From Dentipellis sp. KUC8613 (lineage: Eukaryota; Basidiomycota; Agaricomycetes; Russulales; Hericiaceae), in assembly GCA_002286715.1 (NCBI GenBank), contig NSJX01000003.1:62001-126000 (forward strand): a stretch of DNA of 64,000 nucleotides, written 5' to 3'. Position numbers and translations under genes: made by a program. Below are positions 34,484 to 47,193 of this stretch, one piece after another. Under the pieces are notes generated by a model. The model searched no databases, had not been told where the DNA came from, and worked only from the letters and a program-made list of their open reading frames with translations. Within the stretch, counting starts at the first letter, position 1; each line of letters begins with the position of its first letter.

Positions 34484-35116
34484 CTGTCAAGGCCTGTGCT
34501 TTGTTTAGCTGTAATAAGCTCGAGCTAGAGAGGATCCGAAGAGATGCGGCGATTGGGGGCGCGATCTATGCTATGTATCGAGGTCACCGTTGTGTGAGAG
34601 ACCAAGTTCTCACATCATTCGAGGCAAACGTGTCACTCTGAGTCTATGTCACGGTACTGTGATGGCCGCACAACAAACAAGGTCCATCGGAGTCTAAAGA
34701 TCTACTGATACAGTATAGCAGGTGGCATGCATATGGATGAACAGACACCGGAAAGGATGATAGCTAATAGAAGATCGATGCTCGAGAAATCGAATGGCAG
34801 AAACAAGCAGGGAGACATGAGAAAAATAGTATTAGCAAGCAACAATTGAGAGGTATATGGCTTCCGGAGAATGTCCGTTTCGCGGAAGTATGAATGTGTG
34901 CATGGAGGGGGGTGGGGAAAATGGTAGAGTGGGGTGATGCAGGGATGCCAGGGAAGACAACAAACATATAGTCCGAAGAGCGATGTCAAAAAAAAAATAT
35001 GGGACGCATATACAGACCAGCGACGCTCCCGACACAGCAGGGCGTATTCTATCCTATAAACTTTTTGGAGCCCAGGATTCAAGAGCACCAGCATGTGTCA
35101 CTACACGAGACAGGCT
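34484..35116. other. intergenic region
   Basis: Amidohydrolase promoter plus the 3' flank of the F-box gene. Contains an A9 run near 34988. No gene recognised. Confidence 0.5.
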
Positions 35117-37433
35117 CTAGCCAAGATGTCTCGACGCGACGAACGGGCCTTCCCATGGAATCGAGTCGATATCCTGCGTCAGCCCGCGCCAGGAGCCGGA
35201 CAGGGCCTGTCCGTAGTGAATGTAGCCACGGAACACCCAGCGTGTGCGGCCCGGCTGGTCCGTGCGACCCCCCTTCGATGCATGTAAGAACAGCATCTGG
35301 GAAGTTGTGAAACATACTCACGGGAAGTCTGACGAGCGCAACAAGGCCATCCCAGGGTCGCACGCGGCCGAGGAAGGTGAAGCGGCCCCAAGCGGTGCCG
35401 TGTTTTGGATCGGTCTGCGTCGAGGGTCAGCGACGGTGGATACGTGAGAGAAGGAAGCGCACCTCGCCCGTGAAGATGATGTCTCGTATCCCCGAACAAC
35501 TCGCCTCGTACTCATCCTCATCTGACGACGCGGGGCCCGAGTTCCCACCCAATCCTGCGTATTCAAACAAGTCTTCGAAATCAGTGTGCCGCAGCTCGTC
35601 AACATCGGTATCGATCTGCATCGTCTGCAGCTCGGGATCTTGGTATGAAGAAGGCGCAACCTGGCTCATCGTTCCTGAGCTGTTACCGCAGATATGGCAA
35701 GTGTCGTTAGAGTGCGAGTTCGGACGGCCCTCGACGTATAACTCGTGTTCCGTGCGGAAATCGCCGTGGGTGTTGTCCACGACGATGCACTTGTCCTAGA
35801 GATCCATTTATGTGAGCGATGAACAAAGAGTGCAAGCCGTCTAGACGCACGTTGTTCTCGAGGATCTGTACCGTTGGGAACCACGCGTTGCGGATCCCGT
35901 CGTCGAGCGGGTCCTCTGGATCGCCGCCGTGCTGCAGAGGGACTTGCGGACTCACACAATGGTACTCCTTGAGCCGCATGAAGATTGGCCACGTTGACAT
36001 GAACGGCGACATCTCGCCAAAGCCATCCGGGAAATTGGCCCGTGGAACGAGGCCGAGGTATCCCCCCTCGTCGGGAACCTGTCGTCACTCGGTCAGCCGA
36101 AGTACATCGTATCAGACGATGAACACGCACGAGCATGCGGCCTTGCCAGAGCCCGCTGAGTGTCCCAGGCAAGTAGACGGGGCCCTTGAGCGGGGGCTGA
36201 CTCCAGGGATCCCAACAGTTGTTGAGCCGCTCCCAGTCATTGTCCCAGAGCGCGCTGGTCGCGAGCAGCTTTGGGCCGTCACCGATACCCCAGTGTGCCA
36301 AACCATCCTCCTCGCGCATCCGTTCAGCCAAAGTAAGCCTCGACTTCCAGTTCCAATCCCCACGCGGAACAAAACGTGCGCCTTTGTGGGAGTTCACGTC
36401 GCGCAGATCTTCCTGTGTGGGGCCGTGAAAGTTCGGAATGAGGTTCGCAGCAGCGCGGTCGACGGGCATGCCTGGCGGACCCTGGAGCTCGATCATCTCG
36501 CGCCGCGAGAAGTAGAGCAACTTGGCGGCACTGGGAAGGGGAGGCGGCACGAGATGCAGCATGTGGTTGTAGTACGTCAAAGAGAAAACGTGGTTCCTGT
36601 CCTGCGAGGAGCGGTACTGCGGGTAAGGGCCATGGGCACTGACCAAAGACACGAGCTCGTCGCGCTCCAGGTCGTCGGGGAGCGGGAGAGTGAAGTGGTT
36701 ATCCGGCGCATAAAATGCCGGGTACTGGTGAAAGACTGAGGGAAAGGGATTGGGTACATGGCGTACAGACACACCTTGAAACTGACAATGGTGAAGGGGA
36801 GAACGAGGCTGATGAGCTCTTGGTGTGCGTTGAAAGATTCGGAAGCCAAGGATGCTAAGGCAGGTAAGACGAAGAAAGGGAAGCACGCGCGTTTGCGAAC
36901 TCACCAGAGTCGGTCGTAGACCAAAGAAGCCAAAGAGCGAGGCTATTGACCGGGCTGTCGACGGGCCATCTATTGACGGTCTGCTCCCAGAGACGTGCAC
37001 GGACAAAGGCATTGGCAAAAGACGGAAGTCCTGCCCAGTCGAGCTGCTCGCGATTCTTGCCGTCGTTCTCGGTGATCATGATGAAGGCGATCCAGAAGTC
37101 CTCGAGGACGTGTGGTGAATAGATGTCCTGGGAGCGTATGCGCTTGAGGGTGAGGCATTGCTGCCTGAATTGGGAGGCGAGGTTGCGGGAATGGAGAGCG
37201 CGGGGGCCGAAACGACGGCGAGCGGCATCGATGTCAAACATACCCTTGAAGATCCGAGCATAAAGATCCTTGTTCGACGCGAAGGAGAGGGCGTTGTTGA
37301 GAGCCTTGCAGGTGAGAAGGAGGGAGAGGACATCAGAGGGGATGCCGACAGGATCGACGAGGGCGGTCTCGCGAACGATTTGTTCCAAGATTTCGCGGGG
37401 GACGGCGAGGAGGAAGGGGGAGCGAGAGGCCAT
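35117..37433 (-). CDS. F-box protein
   Basis: Spliced minus-strand gene. It begins MASRSPFLLAVPREILEQIV and continues through an F-box-like helix set (VDPVGIPSDVLSLLLTCKAL, then LYARIF). The middle part is a long conserved-looking region without a recognised fold: LTLAERMREEDGLAHWGIGD, CWDPWSQPPLKGPVYLPGTL and LWQGRMLV. A late block has CHICGN and an acidic stretch (DEDEYEASCSGIRDIIFTGE); the final exon reads IHYGQALSGSWRGLTQDIDS and ends in ASRHLG. F-box proteins are substrate adaptors of SCF ubiquitin ligases; the substrate is unknown. Much of the protein is probably a basidiomycete-type substrate domain. Confidence 0.75.
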
Positions 37434-38737
37434 GGGGGCAGGGGTGAGGGGGTCGAGCGGGGGGACGGAGGACGAGAGAGGGCGTTTGGGGACGGGGCAT
37501 GGAGGGATTTATCGCGAGCGGAGGAAGGATATGAACGACCGAAAAAGGCAAGAGGGATCTCCGTTCGAGGCAAAGAGCGGGGCTGCGATTGACGGCGTCA
37601 GTGACGGCATCTCCCTCCGTCCCCGTCGCCGCTGCCCCCCCGGCCTCCGTCGTCTCTCGGCCCGTCTCCGGCCGTGCCTGGTATGGCCATGTCGCCCCCG
37701 AGGTTTGGAACGTGGTTATCTCCGTGTGACCGCTGCGGCCTCTGCCACTGGGCGAGCCAGACGTCGACATCGACATCGCCCCGCCTTGCCCCGCCAGCGC
37801 CAGCAGCGAGGCCGTGCCAGCGTTTGGGATCATGTCATGGCGCGCATCAGGCCGTTGCCTTCTGGATGTCGTTCCTTGCGTCCCCTGGCAAGACGCCGTT
37901 TGAAAAGTCGCTTCGCCAACTCCGACAGCTCGACACGGACGTCTTCGCAAACCCGCACATGTCCTCCGTCCGGCGTCTTGCGCGTCATCGTCCGCACGCT
38001 CGTCCACACTTCCCCCTGCCTTTCTCGTCCCTTACACGTAACGCCGCCGTAAGGCTCCATTGACACTCGCTCGCCCTCTCTTCAAACCCTCGGTTCCATC
38101 CTCACCCATCCTGCCCTCCTCACGTAACCTCATTCGTCAGGAGGCCATTCTCCGTCTGCGCGTGCTCGCCCGAACCTCTCGCAATATCGAATTCATTCCC
38201 CACTCTTAATGAACGTGACCCCGCCCGCCACCGTCTGGGCCGCCGTCCCGATTTCATCACAGGAAATTAAATAAACCTTCGACTCGCTCTCTCGCCTGCG
38301 AATCACTTCCCCGAAGCGCCTCTCAGCGCCTTCTCTCTCTTCTGCTCAGACTTTCCTTCGATTGCCAGACGCTGCACCGGTCGTTCTTGCCGTACTTATT
38401 GCCATCGCTTGCCCTGGATCTTTCGGCGTCTCACCCGCGAGCCCTGATATGAGTCCCTCCGCCTCTCCATCTACGCGACGCGATGCGACCCGCGCACGCA
38501 GATGTCAGCCGCATTCCATTTGTGGATCCCATCCACCACGCCTGTCGTCTCTGCTCGTTCGCTGCGGGACAACTTCACACCTAGCTTTCATTACGCCGTC
38601 ATCAGTACCTAACCATCATCTCACCGAAGCCTCTTTTCTTGCGCAGAATATCTTTGGTAACGCCAGCGCACCCGGGTCACCCCCCCTCTCCCTTACGCAT
38701 CCTCCGGCCACAGCTCATCATCAGCAAGCAGCCGCAC

Positions 38738-39475
38738 ATGTACGCAACTCGCTACAACAGCTGTGCATATGATCCTTCTGCTGGACCTCCTGCCGTCAAC
38801 CTCTTGCACCCACGCGGTCCCGGTCCAAATCAACCTCTGCGCAATTCAAATTTGTACATCCGCAAAGACTTGGCGCGCCTACACCAGTCAAGAGCTTTGA
38901 TTCACACCACCTCGCGCGCCGCAAGTAGTCATATATTGACGTTAGATGCTGTAAGTCCTTGCTCGGGGAGCTCTCGTACAGACGTCCTCCTGTCGCACGA
39001 CGCGCGGCCCCGCGCGCCACTGCACCGTATATTTGACCGCAAACGGTCTTGTCTCCACGAACGGCCGCCGCATCCAGAAAGTGACGGGTGTTCGGATGGG
39101 TGCGAGCGGGACTTGGTCCACTCCCCCGGGCCGCCTTGGGCTTTCGGAGAAGATCCGGCGGGGCTGCGGTGCATCTGTCGTTGTTTATGGGGATGGGAGA
39201 GGGGGGAGGGGGTCGACGTGTGTAGCGCTGGCGTTTCCGATGCAGACGATGGGGTCGCGGACGCCGACGGGCGGTGCTATAGTGCGGTATGTCCCGTTGG
39301 CTTGTTCTCTTTACCCCTCATGGTCCGTCGGCGTGTTCGTTTCTTCAGGCCCTCAAGCAAGCGCGCGGTGCACCATCCGGCCAGACTATCCAACGTCACT
39401 ATAGCTCATATGTACACACTCACACGAAGTCCACACCATCGTTATGGAACCACAGTACATCGCCCATCCGCCTAG
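38738..39475 (+). CDS. Candidate spliced orphan gene (weak)
   Basis: A tentative model: exon 38738-38950, exon 39078-39286, exon 39349-39475, 182 residues. Splice sites are good (GTAAGT at 38951, CATCCAG at 39077, GTATGT at 39287, TTCTTCAG at 39348) and phases agree (0, then 2). The second exon translates to a Gly-rich stretch including TGVRMGASGTWSTPPGRLG. No family is recognised, and another frame is also open over the second exon. A TATA-like element and CT-rich leader lie ~400 bp upstream. It could equally be a noncoding RNA. Confidence 0.22.
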   Translation: MYATRYNSCAYDPSAGPPAVNLLHPRGPGPNQPLRNSNLYIRKDLARLHQSRALIHTTSRAASSHILTLDAVSPCSGSSRTDVLLSHDARPRAPLHRIFDRKRSCLHERPPHPESDGCSDGCERDLVHSPGPPWAFGEDPAGLRCICRCLWGWERGEGVDVCSAGVSDADDGVADADGRCYSAVCPVGLFSLPLMVRRRVRFFRPSSKRAVHHPARLSNVTIAHMYTLTRSPHHRYGTTVHRPSA

Positions 39476-42400
39476 GCGCCCTGCTGTCAGCGCAATACCA
39501 TCCACATACGAAAATATCTGCCCACAGTGCGTACGCACGTCAATAACACCGTTGATCGAGAAAGTCAAACTGGCAGGGTGCGTCGCCGGACCCACCAGTA
39601 AGTACATCTCGCTCCCATCATCCGACGCCACCGATCACAGGTAATAATGGACTGTGTTCAAACAGCTATACAATCTGTGTTTTAACTTTAAAACCCCCTA
39701 GACAGTCGAAAGATGACGGTCCGTGTCAGGAGACGCCGGTTACGTTCGGAGTCCGTGACTGGCTTGGGATTGGTGTAATCAGAGCGGTGTCTCGTGTCTG
39801 CGCTGTCTAAACCGCGTGCCTTTCATTCGATACGCCATGCGACTGTTGTCGAAGGGGCTCGTGTCGCGCCAAGGTCCAGTTTCTTTGGGGAGATGTGCCG
39901 CAAGTGCGCCGTCCGTCTGTATCAAGGGCAAGGGGCGTGCGGCTTAGGGTACGGTCGGACGACTGCCAAGTATTGCATGCGAGCCGGCGAGCACTTGGCC
40001 TCTGGGGATACGGTGGAGCCGAATATGTTGCATTTAGCCTCATTTCATTTCACAGGACATACCTCGGGGGAAGGATTGGGATAGGCTGAAGGTTCGTTGT
40101 TCGGGAGCCCTGGTGAGTCCTGTTCGTGGAAGTTGCGTGTTTCAATTCAGCTGATCATTTGCCAAATATTCTGCAAGGCCGGGAGGTGTGTTTGCGGCCG
40201 TGATGTAGTGCCTAATTCCGCATATGGATCCAACACTCCGTTCCGCAGACTTGTACCCGCGGCAATGTGCGCACAGACCGATGCACGTTCGTCAGCGGCT
40301 TTTCGACGTTTACATCGTACACGTCCGTGTTGTCAAGCAGCCTTTACCCCGACGGCTCTACCCACACGTACATGGCGTCTCAACATCGGCGTGCTAAAGA
40401 TAACGACAGCAGGAGCCAAAGATAACACTAACGCTCGCGTCGCTACACGTTGTCATCGCTATCACCATCGCCGTCACGTATCTCCTTTCGTTGCGCAAGC
40501 TCGAGTCTGGGTTTGAAAGGTGGCGTCTGGAAATGACGGTGTGGTGAGGCGGTGTTTCAGGATAGCGCAGTGATTGATGACATCGAAGGAGCAGCGGATG
40601 GGCCAGTGGCAGGAGAAGGCAGGGTATGAGGTCAGTAAACGCGTGCAAGCGGGCTGCGCGCACTTCGATTGGGCATGAGCGCGCGGTCCCCCTCCGCTGC
40701 ACGGTGAGTGGCCACTCATTCGCGTGTAGATGTACGTGCGATGCGTTCATCTTCATTTCGCAGCCAGCACTGGCAGCACGATGTCCAGCCCGTCTGCATA
40801 CAAATGGATCGCCAAGGAATGGAAATGGATCCTCCAGACGCGTCTCACGTCCTCACGTCCTCCGATGCGCGCTTCTGCAAACCCACTTTGGCCCCGCCCC
40901 AATACACTGCGCCCACCGGAGCACCCTACGTCTTGGGTCTTACGTCTCGGCTGGCCAGCGCAGGCTTCTCCAAAACCTGCGGGTCTATCACACTGGCCGC
41001 CGCACTGCACCCATTCTGATATGACATTCTAGCGAGCACTTCGGGGACACCGCAGCGCAGGCAGGCACTGACACTGACGGCGCGTGCGCGCGTGCAAGAC
41101 TTCAATTTCTCGTGCCCGAGGCTGAATCAGTGACACCGGGTGTCAATCCTCAAAAAGTTCTATTCAGAAACACATCTTCGCCGTTTGTGGCTTGCTTGCC
41201 AGCGCTCCGTCTTTCAGCTGAATGCATCGCGCGCAGATTTTGGATAAGGATTCCGAGACAGGCGCCGCCCCTTCGCCGCTGGGCTTGCGCCGCCGTCGTT
41301 TTGCTGGCGCCGGACGCGCTTTTTGGTGCTCGTGAGTGGTCTGGTCCCCGTCTACGTCTCGCAGACGCCCTGCGACGCCCGTTCATGCTAGGCCAGCCTA
41401 GGTGGCCGCCTCGGGGTGCTCGTCGCTCTGTATCCCGTGCTTGGTTCCTGGGATACCAGAATGCTCCAGCTGCAGGCGAGTCGTTCTCGGGAACCGTGGC
41501 TGGCCGTGCGCAAAGGACGGACCTGCAGCATCAAGATCTGGGTGTTCAATTCAGGCTGCACATCGTTGACAGGAGGCTAACTGATGTTCATGATCAGGAA
41601 TATATAGCTCTACTCAATGTATGCTACACGCTGCACGTTGCCCGCCGCAGCTGCCGCAGTGTGCCGCACCAGCCGCTGTCTCTGTCGCTTTGACTCTGGA
41701 TATGAATCGCCGGGCGGCGTCACTGCGGTATCGGTGCGTCGGCCGCGGGGCCTATATATCGGTCTCTCAAATCTCCGCGTCGGCTGGGGCACTTAATTAA
41801 CGATTACGGCGTCGGCGTCGGCAAGCGGGGGCGTCTGCGCGACGCCCGAATGCAAGAAGCCTATTCTGCACCTTGCCGGTGCCACCATGGGTCCGCGGAT
41901 CGGCAGGGACGCTGCGAGCTAGTCTATCTGCGTGCTGGACGCTGGGCTGTCTATTTCTGTCTCCGTGCGGCTTGCTGACCATGCAGCCCGAGTCTCTTGC
42001 CAGGACTTGCAATGCGATCGCGCGGACTCCTGAGATCTCCAGAACTAAGGGTGGCACGGTAAGCATTTGTGTTAGTGCTTGTGCTTATGGCCGTTGACAG
42101 CTTCATTGACCCCGCCCGGCCAGGACCATCAGATGCCCCCGGGCTCTTCCTTGTCCCCCGATTCCGGCCTGCCTGCGCTTACTGTAACTCTGTGCAGCGG
42201 ACGCCGATGGGCCTGGACTGTACGCGTATATGCGCACATGACCCTGTGCGAGGCAATTTAGCTATACTTGGGCGCCGCGTCCATGCCGGTGTGCTGTGAG
42301 GTTTTGCTATTAGTGGGCAGTATTCACGAGCTGTTGCAGGAGTTCCTGCCCCGGCGCCAAATGCTGTCTGTTGCGCAGACTCGCACAAGGCACGCGCGCG

Positions 42401-43701
42401 AGAGTTTCTCCACCTATCTGCGCATCGCAATTCCGAATGGTATCGTGGGCCGTCAGCTGACATCGTGCTCGAGATCTGGGCGTAGGTGAGATGATGCGCG
42501 CGTTGCGTCCCGATGGGCCCTTGGCGCCACGGCAGGCTCTCGATCGGGGCGGGGCCGGGGTGGAGGAGCTGTTCTGCGATTGTGGAGGAGTGCACGATCC
42601 GGAGAGGTGGGAGGTGGGGTTGGAGAGACTGTGGAAGGGGGGGTTGATGTGGGGAGCAGGATCACGACGATACGCGCGCGATGCTAGTTGGACATCTGAA
42701 TCTGGATTTGGATTAGACAAGGTTCGGTGAGTTGTTCTCTTGGCCCTGCTTGTGGACCCGCCAGCGCTGACTGAACGGAGCTTGTTAGGCTCCGTGGGTG
42801 CGTAGCGTGTCGTATTTGCAATCTGCAATATCGCATCCAGGCTCGCATATACGAACATATGATTCTGGTCCTGCCGTACGATTCGGCTTATAGCTAGGTT
42901 CGCGGCGCTTGGAGTCTGGTATCTTCCATGGAGCAAGCCAGCTTCGTCTCCTCTGCTCCTGAGTGCAGGATGGTTCGGCTTTAGCTGGTCGCCTGCATTG
43001 AGAGGTGATGGCGGCTGCGCGTGATCGGTATCGCATAGCAGATCATCGTCTGGCCGGATTCGCATGATCCTGCTTCGAGTTGGTTGTTCCTCGCCTCTTT
43101 TAATCCGCATGCTTGTCATTTGCTCTACAGGACCATGTGGATGTTTTATCAACGGCAGTGCTTCAGTTTCAGGAATAAAGACCAGTTTCTCTTCGCTTGG
43201 GCTTCAACATATAGGGCGTTGCGGTTCCGAGGGTAGGCGAGGTTTCCGTTTGCAACTGATGTTCTGTTTGCTAGAATATGGCATCATATCAGTCGGAGAC
43301 TGTCAGCACTAGCGAGGTCAAATGCGGTTCTATTTGATGGCACGTCGGGATCGGAATACGTCGCCGCTCGCCTGTGGATTTCCGCGTGGCTCAACGACGT
43401 CGCATTTGGCTGCTCGTAGCTGCATGGAAGCCCTCGAAGAGCTGCTGCTGCCCCGCATCTTCGACGGTAAGAAAATGGGAGGTGTTTCAGGACTGAACTG
43501 GGCTGATGATGGATCGCACCAGGCGCACCAGGATGAATATCTGATTTTCGGACGAAAAAGTCTTCACAGAAGACGACTGCCCGTCACTGTCAGAGCGTGG
43601 CGTGGGAGAGGTGCGCTGCTGCCCAGAATGGTGCGCGGGCTGCTGGATAAGGCAGGTGAGTTTGATCAGTGGGCGTCGACGACGATGGCCGCCGACGTTC
43701 G

Positions 43702-43708
43702 TATAAAA
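43702..43708 (+). promoter_or_regulatory. TATA box of the PUF gene
   Basis: TATAAAA 65 bp before the PUF start codon, followed by a C-rich leader ending GCAGCCATGG. Confidence 0.6.
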
Positions 43709-43766
43709 GACGGGTCGTCGCCTGCCCGCCCTCTTCACCCCAACCACCACCTCCCGCACCGCAGCC

Positions 43767-46399
43767 ATGGGGTCTACCGCTCAGTCTCAGTCTTTCGTTC
43801 CCTTCTACAAGTCCATCCCCGAGTCTCCCTCTCGTTCTCTGTCGTCCTCCATCTGGGCGCCTCAGCCCCAGCCGAACGAGACCACGTGGCCTCAGGCCAT
43901 TGCGTCCTTCTCTCGCTCGGCCGACGAGGACAAGAAAAGTAGACCCGAGCCCGTGCGCGCTGCGTCTGGGAGGGCCCCTCCCACTGCCGAGGATGTCTTC
44001 GGACCCGTCGGCTTCCTCGGCGACGGTCGCAAGAAGGACGTCGGCGCCATTGGCGATGGCAGAAAAAAGAACAGTCCCGACATGGACAACATCGTAAGTC
44101 TCTTTCACAGTCGTTGAGTATTTTTCACTGATGTTGTTTTATAGCACGTCGAGCAGCTGCTTCGTGCTCTTAATCTCAACTCGCCCGCTCCCTTTACTCA
44201 AGCTCCTCGTAATATTAATACTTCTCCCGACCTTTCCCCGGTCTCAGTTACTTCTGCTTTAATGACTCCTACCGACTCTCCTGCTCGTGCTCCCGATTTA
44301 AAGCTTAATACTTCTTTCGACTACCACCCTTCGGTGCCGTCTCCCCAGGGCTCCTTGCTGGACTCTGACATTCTGCGCCGTTCTAACGACATGTATGCGC
44401 AGTCCTTCCAAGGATTGCAGCATCCCGCTTTGTTCCCTCAGGCTCCCAATGCCTATCCATTCTTTGATTCGTTTTCCGAGGCTACTTCGCCGACTCAACC
44501 CTTCCCACCCATGATGCCTCCCGCTCATCGTGGTGACCCTCGTTCCATGCCGTCCATGTCCTGGCGCCCTGACAGGTTGGATGTGTCCCCTGATTGGCTG
44601 AGGTCTGACGACAATGTTCGTGACGCTGGAATTCTTGCCGAGGACAATTCTGCGGCTCGCTCTCCGGCGTTCCAGACCAACTTCCCGGATCTTCCTTCCA
44701 GCCAGCCTCAGTCTCAAGCTCACGAGGTATTTCGATGTGTCGCATGCCTCCAGTCCCTAGTATTGACGCATACACCCGTCCATAGCCGATCAACTTCCTG
44801 TCACTGCTCCATCCGTCGTCTTCTCCACCTTATCATCTCTTTGTATCTCGGATCATCAAATCTTCCGACCAACAGGCGTCCATTTTCCTCCAACAGAAGC
44901 TCAAAGTTGCGGACCTGCAGGAGCGCGGCAAAATTATCGACGCTATATGCGCCAAGGGCTTTGAGATGATGGCCCACCGGTCCGTCCCCTTTCCCTAACA
45001 TTTTTTTCGGCGACTATATGCTTATATTGTTCTCTAGTTTTGGGAACTGGGCTGTTCAGCGTTGCCTGGAGGCTGCGTCGACTCCGGACGAAAGGAGGAA
45101 GATTGTTCATTGCATGAGGTAACGCTTCTCTCCTACCAATCATTTCGCGTATACGACCTCACACCGTCGTCATTTTCTTCCAGGGGTCGTATCGTCGAAC
45201 TCGCGTCTAACTGTTATGGCTGCCATGTTCTACAGAAGGCCTTGGATTGCGAGGAAGATGTCCGCCTCCTCATCGTCTCCGAGTTGCTCCTTGGAGATCC
45301 CGCTCAGACGCTTGTGAACAAGCATGCGTCTCACGTATGGAGTAAGGTGAGCATACGGTATGCATGAGCTCTTTTACGTTCATGGGTTTACAGCGCTGGT
45401 ATAGATCATGGAATTGACCTGGACATCTCCTGCTCCACCAATTTTTGCCTAGTGCGTGCGTTCCGTTGAAGTTCGAATGGACCATTCTCTGATCTCTCCC
45501 CAATTTAGTGTCAACAAGTCCCTGAAGGGCAAGTGGGCGTCCCTCGCTTGTCATGAGACCGGCTCTCTGGTCGTTCAGGTACGTTTGCCAACACATCACA
45601 TTGGAATGTTACTCAAAGTATGCTCTTCAGCATGCGTTCGAGAATCTGGAGGAGTCCGCGAAGGACGGCATTGTTGACGAGCTCCTCAACCAGGGACAAC
45701 TCGTCTTCAGTGAAGTCGCGAAGAATCAGTGGGGCTCGTACTGCATTCAACATAGTGAGTAAAGGCCGATGTGCTTCTCCTACTCGATTTGAATCACACG
45801 CACAGTTTTGGAGCATGGGTCGGCGCAGCATCGCCAGATGACCCTGGACCATCTAGTTGCAGGTCTTCTTGAATTTGCCACGAACGAACAGGGATCGAAG
45901 TCGATCACGAAGGCGCTCAAGGAAGGAGGGAAAGAGACGTTGGATAAAATCGTCAAGCGGATGAGCGAGTCTGCCAAAGGGTACGCCAGTACTCGGGAAC
46001 ATCCCTTCCGCGTCTGACCACCTTCTCCAGGGGCCGTCGGGCCATCATCGTCGATCTGGCGTTGTCCGTCACGGGCAGTCAACTGATTGCTGCCGTACTC
46101 CCCAACGTAAGGAAACGACTGTCTCATGGACCGATCGTCCGCCTAACCATGTGCTCGTTAGGTGGACAAGGATCAGCGCACCCTGCTCTACGACTCTATC
46201 CGGGGTCACATCGTCACCCTTCGCGGCTGCAAGACCGGTTCAAAGGTCATTTGGTTGTTGTAAGCCGTGATTGGTTTCTCCTACACGCATGCGCTGATAC
46301 CAATCCTTCTCTCAGCGACAGGATGGTAAGCGCAAAGGGTTCCCTAGTCGCGTTGCCTGCAGCTGATTTTATCTCCAGCGTGCCTACTACGGGTACTAA
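43767..46399 (+). CDS. PUF (Pumilio) family RNA-binding protein
   Basis: Spliced gene starting MGSTAQSQSFVPFYKSIPES. The N-terminal ~300 residues are Ser/Pro-rich and disordered. The C-terminal armadillo-like repeats include AHRFGNWAVQRCLE, ASNCYGCHVLQKALD, LVNKHASHVWSKI, HETGSLVVQHAFE, AKNQWGSYCIQHIL, TNEQGSKSITKAL, SVTGSQLIAAVL and CKTGSKVIWLFD, about eight repeats. The first, second, fourth and fifth keep the Gln that contacts a base edge; the last three carry Thr, Ala and Trp there, so they probably do not read RNA in the usual way. PUF proteins bind 3' UTRs and repress or localise mRNAs in the cytoplasm. It ends RAYYGY through a 10-nt exon (46316-46325). Confidence 0.85.
46316..46325 (+). 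other. 10-nt micro-exon of the PUF gene
   Basis: CGACAGGATG between CTCAG and GTAAGC. It joins TGG TTG TT (exon end 46259) to CGT GCC (exon start 46379), giving WLFDRMRAYYGY. Confidence 0.7.
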
Positions 46400-47193
46400 A
46401 TGTGCCCCTGGCCTGATTCGCACCCTGCTACACGGGTTCTGCGATCTGTCTCAGTTTTATCTTAGCATCGCTTCCAGCATCTCAGTACATCATCGTTCTC
46501 AATATCAAGATCCTCCCACAAACCTTTAATCATACACCAATGCAAATATCGGAACGTATCAAGCACCAATCTCGCAAGCTCATGTTTTCATTATCACCAC
46601 CGCGATCTGTCGATTTACTCGTTGCACTTGCATCTCAACAACCATCCAAAACACTTCCCCACGCATTATCAACATTATCAACATCAACAACATCATCACA
46701 AAACGGACAATACACCATTACTGGCCTCGTTACGATCTCTTTAGCTTCTATCTTCGCACTTCATTTTTTCGGCCTTGCTGGTTCAGATATTATTCGACGG
46801 GTGCTCGTCAGCCAGCTCATTAGAGCGCTTTATCTTCGTTGCTGTCGCGCGGGTTTCCATTGATCAGAGTTTACTTGTCCTTCGGCTAGAGGTTCCCTTC
46901 GATAATTCGTGTACAAAAAATCCTTGGTCTACGGACCTTCGCCGTTACTTTAGATATGTGTATGTATGTACTACCACTGTCGTTATTCGTAAATATTACC
47001 GCTGTGTACTGGTAGTATGTTGTAGGAGACCAGCGAGGATAAGAGGACGCGTCGGCTGCAATCACACGCGAGGGACGCGTGGTCACAGCGCCGACTGCCA
47101 TTCAGGGTTGCTTGTTGCCGTCAGCCACTAGCGCCGCACCCGACTCCCCGTGCCGCATCTCGCTTGACCTTCAACCACAACCATCCCCGTACC
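46400..47193. other. intergenic region
   Basis: PUF 3' flank and carboxypeptidase promoter. Several CAACAT/CATCA-type short repeats near 46650-46700. No gene recognised. Confidence 0.5.

Larger units (their letters stand above)
37434..43766. other. 6.3 kb intergenic region without a secure gene
   Basis: Divergent space between the F-box (-) and PUF (+) genes, by far the longest gap in the window. It contains a TATA-like TTAAATAAA at 38267-38275 followed by a CT-rich leader, the candidate spliced transcript 38738-39475, a lone long ORF (42310-43152, -), and GC-rich unassigned DNA. No transposon terminal repeats or polymerase motifs are recognisable. It may be a large regulatory region or hold noncoding RNA genes. 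Confidence 0.5.
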
